Shown: positions 17,500-26,287 of the stretch, in pieces
Layout of the letters: each line of letters opens with the position of its first letter
Position numbering within the stretch: position 1 is the stretch's first letter
Source: Macrococcoides epidermidis
GTDB lineage: Bacteria > Bacillota > Bacilli > Staphylococcales > Staphylococcaceae
Assembly (NCBI RefSeq): GCF_042659445.1
Contig: NZ_JBHSSR010000004.1
Reading direction: 5' to 3' (one strand)
DNA: 64,000 bases
Program-made: the position numbers and the translations under genes
Notes under the pieces: model-generated
Seen by the model: only the letters and a program-made list of their open reading frames with translations
Databases searched by the model: none
Told to the model about the DNA's origin: nothing

Positions 17500-17687
17500 T
17501 GAAAAGTGGATGGATTTATATTATACTCATCGCAATTAATATTTCATTGATGATTGTATTGATGACACCTACTGTCCAGAATAACGAAATATATATTAAA
17601 GGTGTACAAGTATGTATCGTGATTGTGACATTTATTTTATTTAGAATGTATTTGAGAGAACGTGGATTTTTAAAAGAGAAGAAATAG
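17499..17687 (+). CDS. Small two-helix membrane protein
   Basis: 62 residues with two hydrophobic helices (about 4-24 and 32-50) and a basic C-terminus (RMYLRERGFLKEKK). Its start overlaps the stop of the HerA-like gene by one base, and its stop directly precedes the ribosome binding site of dgkB, which supports a real gene in a three-gene unit. I do not recognise a family. Confidence 0.65.
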   Translation: MKSGWIYIILIAINISLMIVLMTPTVQNNEIYIKGVQVCIVIVTFILFRMYLRERGFLKEKK

Positions 17688-17699
17688 GTGGTGTGCTTT

Positions 17700-18656
17700 T
17701 TGAGAAAAAGAGCGAGAATTATTTACAATCCAACATCTGGACGAGAATTATTTAAGAAGTCATTAGCAGATGTGTTAATTAAACTTGAAGATGCAGGATA
17801 TGAGACGAGTGCCTACGCAACAAAAGCAGAAGGTGATGCGATACAAGCAGCACGACAAGCTGTAGAGGATCGCTTTGATCTTATTATTGCGTCGGGTGGT
17901 GACGGGACGATTAATGAAGTAATAAACGGTATTGCTGAACAGGAATACCGCCCGAATATCGGTGTAATACCGATGGGTACAGTAAATGATTTCGGTAGAG
18001 CATTACTCATTCCGAAAGATATTTTACAAGCTGTAGATGTGATAATAGAAGGAAACACTGTACCGGTTGATGTAGGTAAGATGAACAATCGTTATTTTAT
18101 CAACATTGCAGGTGGTGGTAAGATTACTGAAGTAAGTTATGAAGCGCCGAGCAAACTTAAGACTGTCCTTGGACCTTTAGCTTATTATATTAAAGGGTTA
18201 GAGATGCTGCCGGAAATAAAAGCGACGGATATTCGTATTGAATATGATGGTAAAGTCTTCAGTGGAGAAGTCATGTTATTTTTAATCGGTTTGACAAACT
18301 CAGTAGGTGGCTTTGAAAAGTTAGTACCGAATGCATCGATAAATGATGGCTACTTTACATTATTATTTTTAGAAAAAGTAAATTTTGCTGAATTTGGACA
18401 TGTCTTCTCACTTGCTTCACGTGGTGATCACATTAAACATCCAAAAGTACATTATATAAAAGCGAAAGATATTAAAGTATCATCTTTTGAAAAAGTACAG
18501 CTCAATGTTGATGGTGAGTTTGGTGGGATACTACCGGCGCATTTTGTGAATTTAGAGCGACATATCAATGTATATAGTCAGTTAGATAAGATTCATCCGG
18601 ATAAAGAAAATGAGATTATCATTCAATATAAACAAGACCTTGAAAAAGAAGAATAA
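17700..18656 (+). CDS. dgkB: Diacylglycerol kinase DgkB
   Basis: 318-residue soluble lipid kinase of the DAGK catalytic family, which recycles diacylglycerol released by lipoteichoic acid synthesis. Features are RARIIYNPTSG at the start, the nucleotide-binding SGGDGTINEVINGIAE near residue 59, IPMGTVNDFGRAL and INIAGGG, and late LNVDGEFGG. TTG 17700 is chosen because AGGTGGTG precedes it by seven bases and the protein then starts RKRARIIYNPTSG as in S. aureus; a GTG at 17688 has no site. The order gatB...dgkB...rlmCD is conserved in staphylococci but interrupted here. Confidence 0.92.
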   Translation: MRKRARIIYNPTSGRELFKKSLADVLIKLEDAGYETSAYATKAEGDAIQAARQAVEDRFDLIIASGGDGTINEVINGIAEQEYRPNIGVIPMGTVNDFGRALLIPKDILQAVDVIIEGNTVPVDVGKMNNRYFINIAGGGKITEVSYEAPSKLKTVLGPLAYYIKGLEMLPEIKATDIRIEYDGKVFSGEVMLFLIGLTNSVGGFEKLVPNASINDGYFTLLFLEKVNFAEFGHVFSLASRGDHIKHPKVHYIKAKDIKVSSFEKVQLNVDGEFGGILPAHFVNLERHINVYSQLDKIHPDKENEIIIQYKQDLEKEE

Positions 18657-18698
18657 AATAAAGACTGCTCTCTCAATTCGAGAAAGCAGTCTTTATTT
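18657..18698. terminator. Bidirectional terminator after dgkB
   Basis: A 13-bp stem (18657-18669 with 18685-18697) has a second inner CTC/GAG pairing. It is shared with the convergent SDR gene. Confidence 0.85.
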
Positions 18699-19515
18699 AA
18701 ATTTCATCTGTAAAGGATTCTAATAATGCATCATATTCGAAATTACGATGTGAAGGATAAAGGCTGAGTCCACCATCTGCCACAATCGTTTGACCTGTAA
18801 TATATTTACTTTCTTTGCTGGCTAAAAATGCAGCTACACTAGCAATTTCTTCTGGTTCGGCAACATAGCCCATAGGAACAAATAAATCAGCATCACGTTT
18901 CGCTTCAGGTGTTTTAAAATTCTCGGCATTGATCGGTGTATTGATACTGCCAGGAGCGATATTATTAATACGAATTTGAACGCGCGCATATTCTAACGCT
19001 AAACTTTGCGTCATTAATTTTACCCCACCCTTACTAGCGCTATAGTGAGCGTAATGTGGCCATGGTATGATTTCATGAACACTTGAAATATTAATGATAC
19101 TGCCTTTAAATTTGCGATCCATAAAATGCTCTAATGCCAGTTGACAACCGATAAATGTACCACGAAGGTTAACATCAATTACTTTATCAAACTCATCAAT
19201 TGGCATCGTATGGCTCGGTATATCAGACTGAATACCTGCATTATTTACCATAATGTGAAATGCACCGAAATGGTCTATTGTCTGTTTCACTAAACTTTCC
19301 ATTTCGTTTTTGTTTGTAGTATCTGCTTTTATTGCAAGTGCATCAACACCAATCTCTTTTACAATATCGACAAGTGCATTTGCTTCATCCTCACGAGAAT
19401 GATAGTTGATAACTACGTTGATGCCTTCTTTTGCAAAGCGAATTGCTGTTGCTCTTCCAATACCTGATGCTCCGCCAGTAATAATAGCCACTTTTCCTGT
19501 TAAATCGTTATACAT
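18697..19515 (-). CDS. Short-chain dehydrogenase, glucose 1-dehydrogenase type
   Basis: 272-residue classical SDR. The Rossmann motif TGGASGIGRA is at about residues 13-22, NNAGIQ near 92, the catalytic Ser in NISSVHE near 145, and Tyr-Lys in YSASKGG near 160. The C-terminal segment YITGQTIVADGGLSLYPS is typical of glucose 1-dehydrogenase/YhdF-like members. The substrate cannot be read from sequence. The start follows AAAGGGAGTGACTTC. It lies between dgkB and the nucleotidase gene, positions that are adjacent to rlmCD in S. aureus, so it is part of an insertion relative to that genome. Confidence 0.88.
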   Translation of the reverse strand: MYNDLTGKVAIITGGASGIGRATAIRFAKEGINVVINYHSREDEANALVDIVKEIGVDALAIKADTTNKNEMESLVKQTIDHFGAFHIMVNNAGIQSDIPSHTMPIDEFDKVIDVNLRGTFIGCQLALEHFMDRKFKGSIINISSVHEIIPWPHYAHYSASKGGVKLMTQSLALEYARVQIRINNIAPGSINTPINAENFKTPEAKRDADLFVPMGYVAEPEEIASVAAFLASKESKYITGQTIVADGGLSLYPSHRNFEYDALLESFTDEI

Positions 19516-19628
19516 GAAGTCACTCCCTTTTTTGATTCAATACCCGTAAATTACAAGATTAATCTATGATAGAAAAAATGACATTCAACTGAAATTTTAA
19601 TAAAATAAATGTGAAAGGTGGCGCACAT

Positions 19629-21440
19629 ATGTATAGATTATCGATTTTAGCAACGACAGATACGCATAGTCATATTAGTTTATATGATTATTTTTTAGAA
19701 AGTGATTTGAAAATTAATGGATTAATACTTGCCGGCAGTAAGATTGAAGCGATAAAAGCAGCTAATGAAAAGGCTGATGTTGCAACGGTTGTTGTAGATA
19801 ATGGTGATATACTGCAAGGCAATATTATGGCAGATTACGCCGCAGAAATGCGTCCCGACATTCATCCGGCAATTAATATGATGAATGAGATTGGCTATGA
19901 TGCCGGTACTTTAGGTAACCATGAATTTAATTATGGACTAGAGTATCTAGATAAAGCCAATCAGCAGGCATTGTTTCCATTAGTCAATTGTAATGTGAAA
20001 TATATCAATGGTGACTTCGTTGTTGCGCCTTTCCATATCGTTGAAAAGTCATATAAAGATGGTACGACGGTAAAAATCGGTATAACAGGCGTCGTACCTG
20101 AACAAATTATGAAATGGGACGAAGACCATTTAACGGATCGAGTAATTGTTGAAGACATGTATGATGCATTGTATCAATATAGCAATCAGTTAAAAGCATT
20201 TGGTTGTGATATTGTCATTGCATTGATGCATACTGGATTAGATCAGGAGCAATTAGAAAATATGAAAGGCATTGAAAATCAGGTATATCGTCTGGCACAG
20301 ATTGAATCAGTTGATACATTTGTGTTTGGTCATACACATCAGCAATTCCCTGGACCTGATTATGTAAATATTCCGGAAGTCGATAATGAGAGTGGACGTG
20401 TATTTCATGCTTATGGTGTCCAGCCTGTATGTTTTGCCAGCCATCTAGGACGCATAGATCTGACGCTCGAGAAAACAGAACAAGGCTTTAAGATTGTGAA
20501 CGGTAAAAGTAGCGTCATCGAATTAAAATCAAGTGATGTGGAGATTAATACACATTTTATAGATGTGAATCAAACTGCGCATCAGGGTGTGTTAGATTAC
20601 GTAAAACAACCCATTGGCATGACTAAGCATCATCACGATAGTTATTTTGCGCAAGTTGGTACAAGCACGGTTGTAGAAGTCATAGCTAAAGCGGGTAAAT
20701 ATGCCGTTGAACAAATGATTAATAATCATCAGCTCAAACTAGCGAGCACAAATATTATATCAACAAGTGCACCGATAAAAGCCGGAAGAGATGGCGTAAA
20801 TGATTATATTGAAATTGACAGTGGTGAATTAACACTTAAAGATGCAATTAATATTTATCGCTTTCCAAATAAGATGTCAGCAGTAAATGTTTCTGGTCGT
20901 GTATTACGAGAGTGGGTTGAATGGAGCGTATCATGCTTCAATACAACTGATAGTGAATATATGCTTAAAGATAATAAATCAACAGCACCTGGATTTCCAA
21001 GTTACAACATGGATATATTCTATGAATTAAACTATTGTATAGACTTATCACGTGAAGCACGGTACAGTAGTGTAGGTGAGAAAATAAATGACACGTATCG
21101 TATTAAAGATTTAACCTATTTAAATCAACCTGTAACGGATGATCAGCAATTTACAGTACTAACGACTGATTATCGTACAAATTTTTGTCCAATATTAAAT
21201 GATGCATCAGTGACTAAGATACAATTAGAAGATATTGAAATTAGACAGATTATTATTGATTATATCAAAAGATTTGGGGTTGATTTTCAACCAACAAGAC
21301 CATTTACGTTTTTACAGGATGGAACATATAAATTTAAATCAAGTCCAAAAGGAGCAGCATATTTGCAACCAGGGATTACGCCAACAGAAACATACGACGA
21401 TGACTATTTAATTTACGAACTTAATACAGCATTAACATGA
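19629..21440 (+). CDS. 2',3'-cyclic-nucleotide 2'-phosphodiesterase / 5'-nucleotidase family protein without signal peptide
   Basis: 603 residues. The N-terminal metallophosphoesterase domain shows TTDTHSHI (residues 9-16), VDNGDILQG, TLGNHEFNYG and GHTHQQFPGP. The C-terminal 5'-nucleotidase substrate domain (from about 340) includes ISTSAPIKAGRDG and the late aromatic stacking region. Most relatives (CpdB, YfkN) are exported, but this protein starts directly with MYRLSILATTDTH and has no signal or anchor, so it should act in the cytosol. ATG 19629 is chosen because AAAGGTGG lies seven bases upstream; an in-frame GTG at 19611 coincides with that site. Confidence 0.85.
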   Translation: MYRLSILATTDTHSHISLYDYFLESDLKINGLILAGSKIEAIKAANEKADVATVVVDNGDILQGNIMADYAAEMRPDIHPAINMMNEIGYDAGTLGNHEFNYGLEYLDKANQQALFPLVNCNVKYINGDFVVAPFHIVEKSYKDGTTVKIGITGVVPEQIMKWDEDHLTDRVIVEDMYDALYQYSNQLKAFGCDIVIALMHTGLDQEQLENMKGIENQVYRLAQIESVDTFVFGHTHQQFPGPDYVNIPEVDNESGRVFHAYGVQPVCFASHLGRIDLTLEKTEQGFKIVNGKSSVIELKSSDVEINTHFIDVNQTAHQGVLDYVKQPIGMTKHHHDSYFAQVGTSTVVEVIAKAGKYAVEQMINNHQLKLASTNIISTSAPIKAGRDGVNDYIEIDSGELTLKDAINIYRFPNKMSAVNVSGRVLREWVEWSVSCFNTTDSEYMLKDNKSTAPGFPSYNMDIFYELNYCIDLSREARYSSVGEKINDTYRIKDLTYLNQPVTDDQQFTVLTTDYRTNFCPILNDASVTKIQLEDIEIRQIIIDYIKRFGVDFQPTRPFTFLQDGTYKFKSSPKGAAYLQPGITPTETYDDDYLIYELNTALT

Positions 21441-21519
21441 GGATAGGACGATACCTTAGTACGACATTCGAAATCATTGTGTCTTATCAATATTTTGAAA
21501 TAAAACATTAGGAGAAAAT

Positions 21520-22884
21520 ATGAAACAAATTAACTTTAACAAAAATGACGAATTACAAGGGACAGTAGTAGACTTAACGCATGAAGGATCTGGTGTTGTT
21601 AAGATTGACGATTATCCATTTTTCGTTGAAGGCGCATTACCAGGAGAAGACGTGACAATTAAAGTGATGAAAGTCGGTAAGACATTTGGATTTGCACGTC
21701 TTGTGTCAGTTCAAAATGAAAGCCCAGACCGTGTCGCAGAGAAAGATATCGTTGGCCGTCAAATCGGAACGATGACATTACAACATTTATCATATCCAGC
21801 ACAATTAAAGTTCAAACAACATTTAGTAGAAAGTGCATTTGAAAGATTGGGCAAGTTTAAAGGTGTAAAAGTAGCTGAAACTGTTGGAATGGAAGTGCCT
21901 TACGAATACCGTAATAAAGCGCAAATTCCAGTAAGAACTGTTAATGGCTTGCTTGAGACAGGATTCTTTAGAAAGAACAGTCATCAACTTGTGCCTGTTG
22001 AGAATTTCTATATTCAGCATAAAGCAATCGATGCAGCGATTGTGAAAGTAAGAGATATCTTACGTAAATATGATATTGTACCTTATAACGAGCGTAACCA
22101 TAACGGTGAAATCCGTCATATCGTAGTGAAACGTGGCCATTATACAGGACAATTAATGATCATATTAGTGACGAATAAAAAACGCCTGCAAAACATCGAA
22201 TCAATTACACATGATATTGTGAACGAAATCGAAAATGTTGAAAGTGTTGTATTAAACTTTAATAACCAGGAAGGTAATGTGATTTTAGGACGTAATAATA
22301 CAGTACTACACGGTACGCCGTATTACACTGATAAGATGTTAGGACTAGAATTCAGAGTATCACCAAACTCATTCTTCCAGGTCAATACACCACAAGCTGA
22401 AGCGTTGTATCAATTAGCTTTAGAAGCAGCAGATTTAAATGGTACTGAAACAGTACTGGATGCATATTGTGGCATTGGAACGATTTCTTTAGCATTAGCA
22501 CAGCAGGCGAAACAAGTCTATGCGATGGAAATTGTGCATGAATCAATTAAGATGGCGAAACAGAACGCTAAGATGAATGGCATTGATAATGTACATTTTG
22601 AGACAGGTGCAGCAGATGAAATCCTGCCGAAGTGGAGCGAGGAAGGCGTTAAGTTTGATGTAGCAGTAGTCGACCCACCACGAAAAGGATTAGACGATGA
22701 CTTTATTCAGACATTAATTGCACAAAACCCTAAAAAGATCGTCTATGTCAGCTGTAACCCGTCAACATGTGCGCGTGACTGCCGTAAATTTGCAGATGCA
22801 GGATACAAGTTAGAAACAGTAAAACCAGTCGACTTATTCTCGCAAACGCCGCATGTAGAGTGTGTCGTTAGACTTACGAAGTAA
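21520..22884 (+). CDS. rlmCD: 23S rRNA (uracil-5-)-methyltransferase, RumA/RlmCD family, cysteine-cluster-less
   Basis: 454 residues: TRAM domain (about 8-65), a central domain, and a SAM-binding catalytic domain with LDAYCGIGTISLALA near residue 313, VVDPPRKGLD near 385 and the catalytic Cys in YVSCNPSTCARD near 410. It methylates uridines of 23S rRNA. The usual CGGC iron-sulfur motif is replaced by IVGRQIGTMTLQH and the fourth Cys is also gone, unlike the paralogue at 46232. Its place between dgkB and dinB matches the S. aureus rumA locus. The start follows TTAGGAGAAAAT. Confidence 0.92.
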   Translation: MKQINFNKNDELQGTVVDLTHEGSGVVKIDDYPFFVEGALPGEDVTIKVMKVGKTFGFARLVSVQNESPDRVAEKDIVGRQIGTMTLQHLSYPAQLKFKQHLVESAFERLGKFKGVKVAETVGMEVPYEYRNKAQIPVRTVNGLLETGFFRKNSHQLVPVENFYIQHKAIDAAIVKVRDILRKYDIVPYNERNHNGEIRHIVVKRGHYTGQLMIILVTNKKRLQNIESITHDIVNEIENVESVVLNFNNQEGNVILGRNNTVLHGTPYYTDKMLGLEFRVSPNSFFQVNTPQAEALYQLALEAADLNGTETVLDAYCGIGTISLALAQQAKQVYAMEIVHESIKMAKQNAKMNGIDNVHFETGAADEILPKWSEEGVKFDVAVVDPPRKGLDDDFIQTLIAQNPKKIVYVSCNPSTCARDCRKFADAGYKLETVKPVDLFSQTPHVECVVRLTK

Positions 22885-22894
22885 GCATTTTATT

Positions 22895-22920
22895 AAAGCC
22901 TTGTTATCAAGGCTTTTTAT
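22895..22920 (+). terminator. Terminator after rlmCD
   Basis: AAAGCCTT (22895-22902) and AAGGCTTT (22909-22916) are separated by 6 bases and followed by T-rich sequence. Confidence 0.85.
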
Positions 22921-23017
22921 TTTATTGAACTTTAGATAAAAACTAAATATAAAATCTTAACAAACGGTTCTTCTATTCTATAAAAATACACTTGATAATC
23001 TATTAAGGAGAGAAAAT

Positions 23018-23515
23018 ATGAATATAATATTAAAAAGTACCTTCAAAAAATATGAATCGATGTCAGAGATACTAGTACCTAAACTTGTAAAAATTTTGTT
23101 GAGTCTTGATAACCTTGAAAAAGAGATTTATGAGCGAAGTAAAATAGAATTAAGTGAATACCAAGATGGTTATGGAAACTTTAAAGAAGAATATCATCCG
23201 AAATCGAAAGCACTATTCAAAGAATTAAATGAAAAGCATCATGAAATAATTAAAGATAATGTTAGCGAAAAACTTAAGTCGATCAGTTATGGGGGCAGTT
23301 ACGGCAAACCAAGCGAATATTTTTATATTCAAGATGATAATCTGGATATCTACTTTACAATGCGAAAAAAAGATATGGCTACTATTGTAATTTATTATGA
23401 ATATGCTCTTAAAAAGAAGCATAAATTTATTTTTAGATTGATTGATAACAAATGGTTAATTGACGAGAAATATTACGGCTTTAGTGATAAGTCATGGTAT
23501 AAAAATGGTATATAG
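23018..23515 (+). CDS. Hypothetical protein, possibly an NTF2-fold immunity protein
   Basis: 165 residues, no signal peptide or membrane helix. The N-terminal half is helical and charged. The C-terminal half alternates beta strands (FYIQDDNLDIYFTMRK, ATIVIYYEYAL, HKFIFRLIDNKWLIDEKYY), a pattern resembling NTF2-like immunity proteins of polymorphic toxin systems. That assignment is a guess from pattern. The start follows AAGGAGAGAAAAT. The gene is AT-rich, stands alone with its own terminator, and interrupts the rlmCD-dinB order. No toxin gene is adjacent. Confidence 0.45.
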   Translation: MNIILKSTFKKYESMSEILVPKLVKILLSLDNLEKEIYERSKIELSEYQDGYGNFKEEYHPKSKALFKELNEKHHEIIKDNVSEKLKSISYGGSYGKPSEYFYIQDDNLDIYFTMRKKDMATIVIYYEYALKKKHKFIFRLIDNKWLIDEKYYGFSDKSWYKNGI

Positions 23516-23565
23516 AAATAATTATTTTTGGATATTAATAAATAATTCTGAAATACTTATTGATT

Positions 23566-23590
23566 AAAGCTCTTCAAATGGGCTTTTTTT
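23566..23590 (+). terminator. Terminator after the immunity-like gene
   Basis: AAAGCTC (23566-23572) pairs with GGGCTTT (23580-23586) with one G-T pair, followed by T-rich sequence. Confidence 0.7.
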
Positions 23591-23699
23591 ATTGGAAAAT
23601 TTTTATAGGACATTTGTACAAGTAATGTGAATTGATTTTAAAGTAGTCAGGCTTTATCATGTAGCTACTAAATGATTTATGAAAAGTAAAGGAGAAGCT

Positions 23700-25031
23700 A
23701 TGACAAATAATAAGCAGATGTTGTTAGGTTTAGGATTTACCGGTACGTTTGGTGCGAACGGAAAGGCCTGGATGAGTGAAGATGTTAATGTAAGTACGTA
23801 TCCTGATATTGAAGCGGATATTCGCTACGCACAGATGGCTGAAAAGGGTAAATTTCAATTTATCTTTATCGGTGATTTTCCTGGCGCAGTCCCTAATGAT
23901 AACCGTGATGTACCAGGTATGACATTAGAGCCAATTATTACTTCTACTGCTATATTAAGAGCTACAAAGCATATTGGTGTTGCCAATACTGTACATACGC
24001 AGTGGAATACTCCATATACTGTAGCCCGTCAATTTAAAGGTCTGGATTTAATGAGTGGTGGTCGTATCGCCTGGAATGCAGTAACAGGTTCAAGTCCTCA
24101 AGTCGCTGAAAACTTTGGCGTAACATTAATGGATCGACAAGCACGTTATGAAAGTCATTATGAATTTGTTGACATGGTACAACATTTCTGGGGGACTTGG
24201 GGTAAAGATGCATTGAAAGCGGATAAAACGCGTGGTGTATTTGCTGATTATAATCAAGTTAAAAAAGTATATTTAAATGGTAGGTATCATCAGGCGAATG
24301 GTGCATTACCGATGCCACCATCACCACAAGGTCAACCCGTAATCTTCCATTCTGGTGGTTCTCCAGCAAGTATTGCTTTTGCAGGACGTTATGCTAATGC
24401 GATGATTGGTGAAGTATGGACGATTGAACAGGGCATTGAAACACGTAATGCTTTACGCCAGGCAGCAATAGATGCTGGTAGAAATCCGGATGAGATTAAA
24501 TTTATTGCAGGATTAATGCCGGTTGTTGCAGATAGTAAACGAGAGGCATTAGATCGTCATGCCAAATTTATGGACGAAAGTTTAGTCTATCAACGTGTTC
24601 AACATATTAGTATGGTTTTAGGTATTAGATTATCACCAACAGATTTAGAAAAGCCGATTCCTCATGAACTTCTGGATAGAGTAGAGATTGATGCATACTC
24701 AGATCCTCGCATTGAAAATGTATTAAAAGTTGCACGAGAAGGTTGGTCATTGCGTGATATTATCTATCATTCTGTTATTGATTATCATCCAGTAACTTTA
24801 GGTGAGGCGAAAGAAACAGCGGATCATTTAACAGAGTGGTTTGAAGCGGGTGCAGCAGATGGCTTCTGGATTATACCAGATGTATTTGAAACAGATTTAG
24901 CACGATTTGTAGATGAAGTTGTTCCAATTTTACAGGAACGTGGTGTCTTCCATAAAGATTATGAAGGAAGTACGTTGAGAGAACATTTAGGGGTACCGTA
25001 TCAATATGGTTTAGATGAGAGATTGAAATAG
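23700..25031 (+). CDS. NtaA/SnaA/DszA-family flavin-dependent monooxygenase
   Basis: 443-residue luciferase-like monooxygenase that should use reduced FMN from a partner reductase. Family features are the N-terminal WMSEDVNVSTYPDIEADIRYAQMAEKGKF region, TNTVHTQWNTPYTVARQF-like segment near residue 100, WNAVTGSSPQVAENFG near 125, and the FHSGGSPASIAFAGRYA segment near 217. Members oxidise nitrilotriacetate, alkyl sulfur compounds and similar small molecules; the substrate here is unknown. No reductase gene is adjacent. ATG 23700 is preferred because AAAGGAG lies five bases upstream. It is flanked by terminators and appears inserted between rlmCD and dinB. Confidence 0.85.
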   Translation: MTNNKQMLLGLGFTGTFGANGKAWMSEDVNVSTYPDIEADIRYAQMAEKGKFQFIFIGDFPGAVPNDNRDVPGMTLEPIITSTAILRATKHIGVANTVHTQWNTPYTVARQFKGLDLMSGGRIAWNAVTGSSPQVAENFGVTLMDRQARYESHYEFVDMVQHFWGTWGKDALKADKTRGVFADYNQVKKVYLNGRYHQANGALPMPPSPQGQPVIFHSGGSPASIAFAGRYANAMIGEVWTIEQGIETRNALRQAAIDAGRNPDEIKFIAGLMPVVADSKREALDRHAKFMDESLVYQRVQHISMVLGIRLSPTDLEKPIPHELLDRVEIDAYSDPRIENVLKVAREGWSLRDIIYHSVIDYHPVTLGEAKETADHLTEWFEAGAADGFWIIPDVFETDLARFVDEVVPILQERGVFHKDYEGSTLREHLGVPYQYGLDERLK

Positions 25032-25046
25032 ATTTAGTTATTCAAG

Positions 25047-25073
25047 CACAGACTTTTGTAGTCTGTGTTTTTT
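25047..25073 (+). terminator. Terminator after the monooxygenase gene
   Basis: CACAGACT (25047-25054) and AGTCTGTG (25060-25067) are followed by six T. Confidence 0.85.
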
Positions 25074-25092
25074 GTTATGTGGCTGTTTTCAC

Positions 25093-25134
25093 AAGCGGTA
25101 GTATTAAAGAAATACAACCGCTTCCACACGGAAG
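25093..25134. repeat. Two adjacent inverted repeats upstream of dinB
   Basis: A 13-base inverted repeat with one mismatch (25093-25105 with 25111-25123, loop AAAGA) runs straight into a second small hairpin CTTCC-ACAC-GGAAG (25121-25134). There is no T-run, so it is not a typical terminator. It could be an operator or a structured leader for dinB. Confidence 0.5.
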
Positions 25135-25204
25135 TATCCCGAATTATCTTCTCACGCACTTTTCATATATAATTAAAGTACTAGAAAATTAAAGAAGTGA
25201 TAAT

Positions 25205-26272
25205 ATGGAGAGAAGAATCATTCACATCGATATGGATGCATTCTATGCACAAGTTGAGCAGCGGGATAATCCTGAGCTTAAAGGTAAACCTGTTATCGTT
25301 GGTGGAAAGAGTCGCAATCGTGGTGTTGTGGCAACGGCGAGTTACGAAGCGCGTAAATTTGGTGTGCATAGTGCCATGCCTACTGCACGTGCACATCAGT
25401 TGTGTCCAGACGGCTATTATGTAAGTCCTAGATTTGATGTATATAAAGAAGTGTCGAGTCAAATAATGTCGATATTTAAAGGCTACACTGATATTGTACA
25501 ACCAGTATCACTAGATGAAGCGTATTTAGATATAACACATCTTGTACGTAAAGATCTTGGTGCAAGTCAAATTGCAGCTTTTATTAAAAGAGATATTATG
25601 ACTGCTACAAATCTAACGTGTTCAGCTGGTGTTTCTTATAATAAATTTTTAGCGAAGATTGCCTCAGGTATGAATAAGCCAAATGGTTTAACAGTTATCC
25701 ATTACGGGAATGTTGAACAGATATTATCTGACCTTCCAATCGGTGAATTTCCTGGTGTAGGGAAAGTGACAGAGGAGAAGATGCAAAGACTTAAGATAAT
25801 GAACGGCAAAGATTTACGTGATAAATCTGAACTTGAGTTAATTGAATTATTCGGTAAGAAAGGCAGTAGTTTGTACCAAAAAGCACGAGGTATTGGCTCT
25901 GACATAATAAATATGGACCGAGTAAGAAAATCAATTGGTAAGGAATCAACATTTTCTCATGATATTCAGGATGAAGCGTTTATTTTACAGACAATGCGCA
26001 CGCACTCAGAAAAAGTAGCATTAAAACTTCAGGACTTAAACAAAGTAAGTGATACGATCACCGTCAAAATAAAAACTAGTGACTTTGAATCACATACAAA
26101 GCAAACAAAAATAATAGACTTTACAGATCAAGCGGATACCATTTATAATACAGCTGTGTTATTATATACTGACCTAAAAGAGGAGTTTAACAATATACGT
26201 TTAGTAGGCGTCTCTGTGGGTAATTTAAAAAATAAAGTGTATGAAAATCTAACAATATATGATTTTCTTTAG
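25205..26272 (+). CDS. dinB: DNA polymerase IV (Y-family)
   Basis: 355-residue translesion polymerase. Catalytic residues are in HIDMDAFYAQVEQRDNP (Asp8) and VSLDEAYLDITH (Asp/Glu near residue 103). The helix-hairpin-helix FPGVGKVTEEKMQ is near 180, and the little-finger domain follows. The C-terminus lacks an obvious QLxLF clamp-binding peptide; it ends NLTIYDFL, which may be a variant. The ATG follows AAAGAAGTGATAAT. No LexA (GAACN4GTTC) box was seen upstream. The gene neighbours match S. aureus. Confidence 0.95.
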   Translation: MERRIIHIDMDAFYAQVEQRDNPELKGKPVIVGGKSRNRGVVATASYEARKFGVHSAMPTARAHQLCPDGYYVSPRFDVYKEVSSQIMSIFKGYTDIVQPVSLDEAYLDITHLVRKDLGASQIAAFIKRDIMTATNLTCSAGVSYNKFLAKIASGMNKPNGLTVIHYGNVEQILSDLPIGEFPGVGKVTEEKMQRLKIMNGKDLRDKSELELIELFGKKGSSLYQKARGIGSDIINMDRVRKSIGKESTFSHDIQDEAFILQTMRTHSEKVALKLQDLNKVSDTITVKIKTSDFESHTKQTKIIDFTDQADTIYNTAVLLYTDLKEEFNNIRLVGVSVGNLKNKVYENLTIYDFL

Positions 26273-26287
26273 AAATGAGGAAGTATT

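Noticed and set aside
16048..17687. HerA-like gene plus partner as a phage-defence module
   Set aside because: HerA-based defence systems pair it with DUF4297, Sir2 or nuclease genes. The neighbour is a 62-residue membrane protein, and the rest of the unit is dgkB.
23600..23699. Riboswitch in the leader of the flavin monooxygenase gene
   Set aside because: The leader is under 110 bases after the previous terminator, and no conserved T-box, SAM, FMN or other riboswitch motif could be recognised.
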